This document shows positions 54,482-64,000 of a stretch of 64,000 nt of DNA, in pieces. Below the pieces are notes generated by a model that had not been told where the DNA came from, did no database searches, and saw nothing but the letters and a program-made list of their open reading frames with translations. Position 1 is the first letter of the stretch. Every line of letters starts with the position of its first letter. Source of the DNA: JAAFHI01 sp039793685 (GTDB lineage: Bacteria > Acidobacteriota > Blastocatellia > Chloracidobacteriales > Chloracidobacteriaceae). Position numbers and translations under genes: made by a program. The stretch spans positions 74,659 through 138,658 of the forward strand of contig JBDRAL010000027.1 of NCBI GenBank assembly GCA_039793685.1, in the 5' to 3' direction.

Positions 54482-55135
54482 TCAGACGTCATTCTCGATG
54501 ACGAGAAGGTTTCCGCTCTGATCGAAGGTGGCGGAAAGGGAACGGCCTTCGATGTCGTGGGCGGTCAGCGAGTCGTTTTCATAGACAACCCGGAAATGCT
54601 TTTCCTTCAGGAAGAAATCGAGCGCCAGCCGGTGATTGCAGGAAAACTTGTTGAAGAAATCCAGCGCGACTGAAACCGCCTCGCCCGCCGGGATCGTTTC
54701 CTGAACTGGTTCGAACGGCCATTTCCGGATGATGACGAATCCCGCGCCACCATCATACGGACACCGAAAGTAGCCGAAACCGCCGAGAATTTCGGATGCC
54801 ACCATCGCAATTTCGTGCGGGTTGCCGTTTTGAAGATCAATCTCCTCCGCCGTCAATTCGGGAATTCCTTCCGTCTTTCCATATGAAAAGATCTCCAGCG
54901 AGGCTCCGATGGGGGACTTCTGCAACGACTCGTTGGCCCAGGCCCAGAGCCATGACTTGTCGTAACTCGACCAGGTACCGAAAATTTCCACCGGTACCTG
55001 ACCCAAATCTTCAAGCCACAGAATGCCTTTGGTGTAATCCATCGACCATCTCGAACCCTTGATCAGGTTCGCCAGCCGCATCTGCTTCTGGAATGAGGAA
55101 AGGCCAAAGCGACTGAAGGCATCGTAAAAGTTCAT
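54482..55135 (-). CDS. DUF6882-like protein
   Basis: 217 residues. Contains WLEDLGQVPVEIFGTWSSYD followed by KSWLWAWANES, then AEEIDLQNGNPHEIAMVASE and a RCPYDGGAGFVIIRK segment, the layout of DUF6882 proteins. No enzyme motif and no signal peptide. Function unknown. The family is common beside toxin-immunity genes, which fits the nearby island, but this one lies outside the attC-flanked region. Confidence 0.65.
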   Translation of the reverse strand: MNFYDAFSRFGLSSFQKQMRLANLIKGSRWSMDYTKGILWLEDLGQVPVEIFGTWSSYDKSWLWAWANESLQKSPIGASLEIFSYGKTEGIPELTAEEIDLQNGNPHEIAMVASEILGGFGYFRCPYDGGAGFVIIRKWPFEPVQETIPAGEAVSVALDFFNKFSCNHRLALDFFLKEKHFRVVYENDSLTAHDIEGRSLSATFDQSGNLLVIENDV

Positions 55136-55276
55136 CTTTTTCTGAATCTCCAGTGGTTGAGTGAACTGACCGGTGCTTCGGTTTTTAACAAAAGAATGAG
55201 TTCCCGGTACAAAAAAAGAATGAACGACAAAGCGTACACTTCATCGTTCATCCCTCATCGTTCATCGTTTCAGCGG

Positions 55277-58006
<2,730 letters not shown>

Positions 58007-58107
58007 GAGCGGCACCATATCTATTAAGGATGGATTCGAAAAAAACGACGGAATCGTATGTTTGAAATATCACATTCCGGTCCGGCGCGTCTAAGACCTT
58101 TGGATGA

Positions 58108-58275
58108 AGAAAAGTCTGGACTCTGGAGTCGTGAGTCTGGAGTCAAAACCAAGAACCGGGAAACAAGGAGAAAAAGACTCGGCTTGGAACCGGCCGACGA
58201 AACGTTGCCCGTCTTTCAGTCCGAAGGTCCAGCATTGACTCCAGACTCCAGACTCCAGACTCACGACTCCAGACA
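58108..58275. repeat. Inverted arrays of a GAGTCTG/GGAGTCT heptamer
   Basis: Left array 58108-58145 (AGTCTGGACTCTGGAGTCGT and on), right complementary array about 58235-58272 (GACTCCAGACTCCAGACTCC and on). About 90 bp lie between. Similar units recur at 63428-63455 after the large repeat protein. The gap 58007-58457 holds these arrays and presumably promoters for acnA and the repeat protein; no gene is seen. Confidence 0.7.
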
Positions 58276-58457
58276 TCAAGTCCCAGACTTCGAGTCCCGG
58301 ACAAATCTTTGTCCGGTTTACTTGGCTGGGAGGTTGGGCTAAAAACGGCATTCGTCTCGTAAATTTCAAGTGATGTTTTCGGTTTTTCTCGGTCGTCCGG
58401 GCATTTTCCCGGATTGTCCGGCGACTTTTGACCGTTTTTCATTTCGGAAAGAATCAA

Positions 58458-61400
58458 ATGCGTCTGTCTGTTTCGCCGTCTCGCCATTCGACCATCCGTA
58501 TTCTGCTCGGATTGTTCTTTACGATTTTCGCCTTTGCTCCCGCGTTCGCCCAGGGTGGGGCGCTGGATTCGACCCTGACGGCCGACCTGCTCGCCGATGG
58601 CGGTCGGGTTCTCGCCGTGGCGGTTCAGTCGGATGGGAAAACCGTCATCGTCGGCAGTTTCACCAACGTGGGCGGCGTCTCCCGCAACAATGTGGCGCGG
58701 TTGAACGCCGACGGCACGCTCGACACGACGTTCGTCGTGGGTACGGGTGCCGACAACTCGCTCAACTCGGTGGTGATTCAGCCGGACGGCAAGATTGTGA
58801 TTGCCGGTTTTCTCAGTGCGTACAACGGGGTCGCCCGCAACGGGATCGCCCGGTTGAATTCCGACGGTTCGCTCGACACGACGTTCAATCCGGGGACCGG
58901 CGCGAACGGCGGCCTCTTTTCAGCCGCGGTCGGTCCGGACGGAAAAATCGTGATCGGCGGGTTTTTCAACATCGTCGCCGGTCAGACCCGGAACAACGTG
59001 GCGCGGTTGAATTCCGACGGTTCGCTCGACACGACCTTCACGACCAGTCCCGGTCCGGATTCCGGCGTTCTCGCAGTGGCGGTCCAGGCGGACAACAAGA
59101 TTCTGGTCGGCGGTTTTCTGCGCCGGATTGACAACGTTTCACGAGAAAGCTTCGGTCGCCTGAACGTCAACGGCTCGCTCGATACGTCATTTGTGGTCGG
59201 CGCGGGCGCGAACGACGTGGTGAACGTCATCACGGTCCAGCCAGACCAGAAAATTCTTATCGGCGGATTCTTCACCACTTACAATTCGGCGAACCTCGGA
59301 TACCTCGCGCGGGTGAACACGGACGGTTCGGTGGACACCGGCTTCACCATCGGCACCGGTTTCAACGACGGGGTTTCAGGCATTTCCATTCAGTCCGACG
59401 GCCGGATTCTGGTTGGTGGGTCATTTACTTCCTTCAACGGAACGGCGCGCGGCCGACTGGCGCGCTTGAACGCGGGCGGGACGCTCGACACGACCTTCGC
59501 GCCGCCGACCGTGGGCGGCCTGACGGGCGCTCAGGTTTACGGCGCAGCACAGTTGCCGAGCGGCAAGGTCGTCGCGGGCGGCCTCTTTTCGCTGGTCAGC
59601 GCGACGCCCCGCGCGGGACTCGCCTTCTTCAATTCAGACGGTTCGCTCGATACGCCGAATCCCGGCGCGCAAAATCGCGGAAGCGCCGAGGCGCTCGCCA
59701 TTCAGGGTGACGGGAAGATCGTGGTCGGCGGAAATTTTGCCTCGGTGAATGGAATCACCCGCGGGTTCGTGGCCCGGTTGAACGCCGACGGTTCGGTGGA
59801 CACCGGCTTCGATTCCACGTCGGGGGCGAATGCGAGCGTTCTCGCGGTACTGCCGGTGGCTGGCGGAAAAACGATTATCGGTGGTGAATTCACGACCTAC
59901 GGCGGGACGCCCTACGCCCGGCTGGCCCGGTTGAATGCCGACGGCACGCTCGACACGACGTTCAGCACGCCCACGGGGGCCAACAACACGGTTCGCGCCT
60001 TGGCGCTTCAGAGCGACGGCAAGATCATCGTCGCCGGGGAGTTTGCCTCGCTGAACGGGACGACCGCCACCCGCATTGCGAGGCTCAACGCTGACGGCAC
60101 GGTGGACACGTCGTTCAATTCCGGTGCGGGGGCAAACAACACGATTCGGTCGCTGGCGCTTCAGGCCGACGGCAAGATTCTCATCGGTGGGGATTTCGTG
60201 CAGTACAACGGACAGACCCGGAACCGGATTGCGCGGATCAACACTGACGGCACGCTCGACACGACGTTTGCCCCCACGGGCGGCGCGAACGATTCGGTGA
60301 GCGCCCTCGCGGTCCAAGCGGACGGAAAAATCGTCGCCGGTGGAAATTTCACCCAGATTGCCGCTTTCAACGTGCAGCGGGTGGCCCGGCTGGGCGACAC
60401 CGGAGCGTTTGATTCGGCGTTTTCGGTGCAGGCCAACCAGTCGGTGACATCGCTGGTGGTGCGGACCGACGGCCGAATCGTCATCGGCGGAACCTTTACG
60501 ACCCTCAACGGCGTGAGCCGCGGCCGGGTTGGCCGGGTGAATGCCGACGGCACGCTCGACATCAACTTCGTTTCGACGCCGGGCGCGAATGAACGGGTCG
60601 CCACCCTGGCGGTGGCCGCCGACGGAAAGACGGTCATCGGCGGAGCGTTCACCAGCGTCAGCGGTTCGCCGCGGTTCGGTCTGGCGCGACTGACCGAACT
60701 TGCCTGTTCGTTCTCGATTGCGCCGACCTCGGCCAATTTCACCTCGGCGGGCGGCGCGGGAAGCACCGTGCTGACCGTTTCCGACAGTGCGTGCCAGTGG
60801 ACGATCACCGGCCTTCCCGACTGGATTACCGGTTTTCCGGCCAGCGGCACGGGCAACACGACCTTCAACTACACGGTGGCCGCGAACACGGGACCGCAGC
60901 GGTCCGCCACCATTTTCATCGGTGGGCAGTCCTACACGGTGATTCAGGCCGACGGTTGTACCTATTCGATTGCGCCGACGTCCGCCACCGCGGCGGCGGC
61001 GGGCGGAACGGGCAGCGTCACGGTGACCGCCGGCCAGCGTTGCGGCTGGACCGCCGTGTCCAATGTGCCGTGGTTGGCCGTGACCAACTCGGGGGTTGGC
61101 AGCGGCAACGGTACCGTGGATTACTCCGTTGAACCCAATGCGGGACCCCAGCGAGTCGGGACCATCACGATTGCCGGGTTCACCTTCACGGTTACGCAAT
61201 CCAGCGGTTGTGATTTCTCAATCGACCCGACTGCCACGACGGTGTCGGCGGCTGGCGGAACGGGCAACGTGGCAGTGACGGCATCAGATGCGGCTTGTCC
61301 GTGGACGGCGACGAGCAACGTGGCGTGGATCACGATTACGTCGGGCGCGACTGGAACCGGCAACGGAACGGTCGGCTACTCGGTCGCCGCGAACACCGGC

Positions 61401-63425
61401 CCCGAGCGGACCGGAACGGCGACCATCGCGGGTCAGACGTTCACGGTAACGCAGGCAAACGGTTGTACTTATTCCATCAACCCGACTTCGGCGAACATCG
61501 CGGCGGGTGGCGGAACCGGAAACGTGACGGTGACGGCGTCGGATACGGCCTGCCCGTGGACGGCGACGAGCAACGTTTCGTGGATCACGATTACGTCGGG
61601 TGCGACCGGAACGGGCAACGGAACGGTCGGCTACTCGGTGGCGGCAAATACCGGCATCGAGCGGACCGGAACGGCGACCATCGCCGGTCAGACCTTCACG
61701 GTGACGCAGGCAAATGGTTGTACCTATTCCATCAACCCGACTTCGGCCAACGTCGCGGCGGGCGGCGGAACTGGAAACGTGACGGTGACGGCGTCAAACA
61801 CGGCTTGCCCGTGGACGGCAACGAGCAACGTGGCCTGGATCACGATTACGTCGGGCGCGACTGGAACCGGCAACGGAACGGTCGGCTACTCGGTCGCCGC
61901 GAACACCGGCCCCGAGCGGACCGGAACGGCGACCATCGCCGGTCAGACCTTCACGGTGACGCAGGCAAACGGTTGTACTTACTCAATTAACCCGACTTCG
62001 GCGAACATCGCGGCGGGTGGCGGAACCGGAAACGTGACGGTGACGGCGTCGAACACGGCCTGCCCGTGGACGGCGACGAGCAACGTTTCGTGGATCACGA
62101 TTACGTCGGGTGCGACCGGAACCGGCAACGGAACGGTCGGCTACTCGGTGGCGGCGAACACCGGCCCCGAGCGGACGGGAACGGCAACCATCGCCGGTCA
62201 GACGTTCACGGTGACGCAGGCAAACGGTTGTACCTATTCCATCAACCCGACTTCGGCCAACGTCGCGGCGGGTGGCGGAACCGGCAACGTGACGGTGACG
62301 ACCACCGCTGGTTGCGCGTGGACGGCAGCCTCCAACGACTCGTGGATTACGGTGACGTCGGGCGCGACGGGAACGGGCAACGGAACGGTCGGTTACTCGG
62401 TCGCCGCGAACAGCGGAGCTGACCGGACCGGAACCATCACGATTGCCGGCCAGACGTTCACAATCACGCAGGTAACCGGTTGTACATTCAACGTTTCACC
62501 CACCACCATCCCGCTGGGTCCGCTTGGCGGAACGACGGCCATTTCCGTGACGGCACCGACGGGCTGTGCCTGGACGGCAACCAGTAATTCGCCGTTCATC
62601 ACGATTACCTCGGGGGCGAGCGGCACGGGGAACGGTACGGTTCAGATTTCAGTGACCCGAAACGGCGGGGTTCCGCGGACGGGTACACTCACCGTCGCCG
62701 GTCAGACCGTGACGGTGAACCAGTCGGCGCGGAACGCGGCCACACCCGGCCAGTACCGCCCGTCGAACGGGTTCGTCTACGTCCGCAATACAAATGACAC
62801 CGGATTCGCCGATGTCGAGTTCTTCTACGGGGTGGCGAGCGACATTCCGATTGCGGGCGACTGGGATGGCGACGGCGTGGACACCATCGGCATCTACCGC
62901 AACGGACAGTTTTTCCTCCGCAACTCGAACACGACCGGGGCCGCCGACATCAACTTCGCTTTCGGTACGAACGGCGACCTGCCGATTGCGGGCGACTGGG
63001 ACGGCGACGGCGTGGATTCCATCGGTCTCGTGCGCGGCAATCTGGTCTTCCTGAAAAACTCGAATACGGGTGGCGCGCCGGACATCGTGCTGGTCTACGG
63101 AAACGGGACCGATCTCTACATTGCGGGCGACTGGGACGGCGACGGCATCGACACCATCGGGTGTTTCCGCCCGACCAACGGGTTTGTGTATCTGCGCAAC
63201 TCGAACACCTCCGGGGTCGCGGATCTGGAGTTCTTCTACGGCATCGCGGGTGACAAGCCGGTGGCGGGCGACTGGAACGGCGACGGCATCGACACCATCG
63301 GGATTGTTCGAGGGAACGGGTGGTTTTTGAGAAACACCAACGACACGGGCTTCGCCGATATCGCCTTTACCTACGGCACGCCGACCGACGTTCCCATTGT
63401 CGGGGACTGGAACGGACAGCCGTAA
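58458..63425 (+). CDS. Giant secreted repeat protein: delta-60, BACON and FG-GAP-like repeats
   Basis: 1655 residues from ATG 58458 with GGAAAG upstream. Signal peptide (ILLGLFFTIFAFAPAFAQG). Fourteen delta-60 repeats of about 50 residues (VQSDGKTVIVGSFTNVGGVS, NADGTLDTTF) fill residues about 35-750 as a propeller-like array. Eight BACON-type Ig-like modules follow (CTYSINPTSANIAAGGGTGN, CPWTATSN.WITITSG), about 750-1420. The last 225 residues hold five GDWDGDG calcium-binding-type repeats (IAGDWDGDGVDTIGIYR). Probably an adhesin or glycan-binding surface protein. No enzyme motif. Flanked by terminator 63489-63526. Confidence 0.93.
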   Translation: MRLSVSPSRHSTIRILLGLFFTIFAFAPAFAQGGALDSTLTADLLADGGRVLAVAVQSDGKTVIVGSFTNVGGVSRNNVARLNADGTLDTTFVVGTGADNSLNSVVIQPDGKIVIAGFLSAYNGVARNGIARLNSDGSLDTTFNPGTGANGGLFSAAVGPDGKIVIGGFFNIVAGQTRNNVARLNSDGSLDTTFTTSPGPDSGVLAVAVQADNKILVGGFLRRIDNVSRESFGRLNVNGSLDTSFVVGAGANDVVNVITVQPDQKILIGGFFTTYNSANLGYLARVNTDGSVDTGFTIGTGFNDGVSGISIQSDGRILVGGSFTSFNGTARGRLARLNAGGTLDTTFAPPTVGGLTGAQVYGAAQLPSGKVVAGGLFSLVSATPRAGLAFFNSDGSLDTPNPGAQNRGSAEALAIQGDGKIVVGGNFASVNGITRGFVARLNADGSVDTGFDSTSGANASVLAVLPVAGGKTIIGGEFTTYGGTPYARLARLNADGTLDTTFSTPTGANNTVRALALQSDGKIIVAGEFASLNGTTATRIARLNADGTVDTSFNSGAGANNTIRSLALQADGKILIGGDFVQYNGQTRNRIARINTDGTLDTTFAPTGGANDSVSALAVQADGKIVAGGNFTQIAAFNVQRVARLGDTGAFDSAFSVQANQSVTSLVVRTDGRIVIGGTFTTLNGVSRGRVGRVNADGTLDINFVSTPGANERVATLAVAADGKTVIGGAFTSVSGSPRFGLARLTELACSFSIAPTSANFTSAGGAGSTVLTVSDSACQWTITGLPDWITGFPASGTGNTTFNYTVAANTGPQRSATIFIGGQSYTVIQADGCTYSIAPTSATAAAAGGTGSVTVTAGQRCGWTAVSNVPWLAVTNSGVGSGNGTVDYSVEPNAGPQRVGTITIAGFTFTVTQSSGCDFSIDPTATTVSAAGGTGNVAVTASDAACPWTATSNVAWITITSGATGTGNGTVGYSVAANTGPERTGTATIAGQTFTVTQANGCTYSINPTSANIAAGGGTGNVTVTASDTACPWTATSNVSWITITSGATGTGNGTVGYSVAANTGIERTGTATIAGQTFTVTQANGCTYSINPTSANVAAGGGTGNVTVTASNTACPWTATSNVAWITITSGATGTGNGTVGYSVAANTGPERTGTATIAGQTFTVTQANGCTYSINPTSANIAAGGGTGNVTVTASNTACPWTATSNVSWITITSGATGTGNGTVGYSVAANTGPERTGTATIAGQTFTVTQANGCTYSINPTSANVAAGGGTGNVTVTTTAGCAWTAASNDSWITVTSGATGTGNGTVGYSVAANSGADRTGTITIAGQTFTITQVTGCTFNVSPTTIPLGPLGGTTAISVTAPTGCAWTATSNSPFITITSGASGTGNGTVQISVTRNGGVPRTGTLTVAGQTVTVNQSARNAATPGQYRPSNGFVYVRNTNDTGFADVEFFYGVASDIPIAGDWDGDGVDTIGIYRNGQFFLRNSNTTGAADINFAFGTNGDLPIAGDWDGDGVDSIGLVRGNLVFLKNSNTGGAPDIVLVYGNGTDLYIAGDWDGDGIDTIGCFRPTNGFVYLRNSNTSGVADLEFFYGIAGDKPVAGDWNGDGIDTIGIVRGNGWFLRNTNDTGFADIAFTYGTPTDVPIVGDWNGQP
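61209..62480 (+). repeat. Five tandem 252-255 bp DNA repeats encoding BACON modules
   Basis: Module starts (Cys codon) at 61209, 61464, 61719, 61974 and 62229, next at 62481: intervals of 255, 255, 255, 255 and 252 bp. The three units from 61464 to 62228 are nearly identical in DNA, including synonymous positions, and the next is only a little diverged. This points to recent duplication or gene conversion and is a likely site of length variation. Confidence 0.9.
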
Positions 63426-63488
63426 AACAGTCTGGAGTCTGGAGTCGAAAGTCTTGAATCCGGACTGAAAAATTCGACGTTCAAGAAA

Positions 63489-63526
63489 AAAAGCGTTCGG
63501 GAGTGGCGACATTCCCGAACGCTTTT
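63489..63526. terminator. Intrinsic terminator after the repeat protein
   Basis: A perfect 14-bp stem (63489-63502 with 63513-63526) with a 10-nt loop and A/T tails, 63 bp after the stop codon. Confidence 0.85.
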
Positions 63527-63925
63527 CCTGTCTTGACCCCAGATGCTCGACTCCGGACTCTCGACTTGAGAGCGATTTTTAGTTGTGCGCGACCCTCCCG
63601 CCGGACGGTGAATGGCACCCATACTGGATTTAGCCCACGTCCGCAGCGCTTGGGCGAGGACGTGGGGAAATGTGTGAAAATGTTGATTTCATTCCATTTT
63701 CGGGACGAAACATGTTTCCCGTAGCCTCGCAAAAAACGCTGCGGCTACGGGCCATGTCCAATATTCTACCTACCCACGCGGCGGTGAATTGGTTGCAGGC
63801 AAACGAAAACCGCTCTAGCCGATACCCGGACCGGGGTATGGGAGAAAAATGTGTTTCCACGCATCATTCTTTTCCCACAGCCTCCCTTCGGTCCGGCTGT
63901 TATGAAAATCCACCCTCACCCCCAG

Positions 63926-63995
63926 CCCCTCTCCCGCGGGAGAGGGGAGTCCCGGTCTATTCAACACCACTCCCCCTCTCCAATTGGAGAGGGGG
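63926..63995. repeat. Two CCCCTCTCC palindromes at the window edge
   Basis: Perfect palindromes at 63926-63947 (centre CGCG) and 63972-63995 (centre AATT) share the arms CCCCTCTCC and GGAGAGGGG. They are dispersed extragenic repeats. The gap 63426-64000 otherwise holds the terminator, a short hairpin near 63719-63740 and no gene that I can support. Confidence 0.7.
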
Positions 63996-64000
63996 TTGGG

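Noticed and set aside
59634..61199. 521-codon minus-strand frame
   Set aside because: Antisense shadow of the delta-60 repeats; its own periodicity only mirrors them.

Overview
The window is a GC-rich bacterial chromosome segment. Several features point to a phototrophic acidobacterium of the Chloracidobacterium type: a protein very like the bacteriochlorophyllide C-20 methyltransferase BchU, an Oar-like TonB-dependent receptor with an N-terminal carboxypeptidase-like domain, PEGA proteins, Ser/Thr kinases fused to unusual sensor domains, and delta-60/BACON surface repeats. The genus assignment is an inference, resting mainly on BchU.

Layout. 1-4118: maltodextrin metabolism (MFS transporter, malQ) and a GT4 glycosyltransferase. 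4488-6912: a membrane protein, an AT-rich HNH-type gene split by a frameshift at an A8 run, and an FtsX-type permease. 7085-16962: large TonB receptor, PEGA lipoprotein-like protein, Ser/Thr kinase with a formylglycine-generating-enzyme-like domain, second GT4 enzyme and a PHP hydrolase. 17176-19040: an ApaLI-like restriction-modification pair beside efp. 19903-28541: membrane proteins, beta-CASP nuclease, ATP-grasp, prolyl oligopeptidase, PhoH, M48 peptidase. 28560-31548: an FHA-GAF-adenylate cyclase-PilZ protein and a class II cyclic-nucleotide phosphodiesterase.

31634-33879 is a plasmid-type replication origin: 13 iterons on a 20-22 bp period, GC-rich hairpins, an AT-rich stretch and a RepA initiator. 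It is surrounded by housekeeping genes (efp, acnA, phoH, malQ), so the molecule looks like a second chromosome or chromid rather than a simple plasmid. bchU lies 0.4 kb downstream. Next come a response-regulator/histidine kinase, a propionyl-CoA-synthase-like fusion that lacks its C-terminal part, and a beta-propeller sensor fused to a Ser/Thr kinase.

44600-53270 is an accessory island with all genes on the minus strand: Imm10, CPCC protein, a three-gene operon with two predicted 2-oxoglutarate/Fe(II) dioxygenases, DUF3800, and a catalytically dead long Argonaute translationally linked to a PD-(D/E)XK nuclease. Two sites between these genes (48522-48581, 52731-52788) look like integron attC sites of the short 58-60 bp class, and weaker candidates occur at other junctions. 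No integrase is in the window, so I read the island as an integron-like cassette cluster without an integrase (CALIN) carrying defence genes.

53553-64000: ABC-2 export permease, DUF6882 protein, aconitase, and a 1655-residue secreted repeat protein with four nearly identical 255-bp DNA repeats. No rRNA, tRNA, insertion sequence or CRISPR array was recognised.
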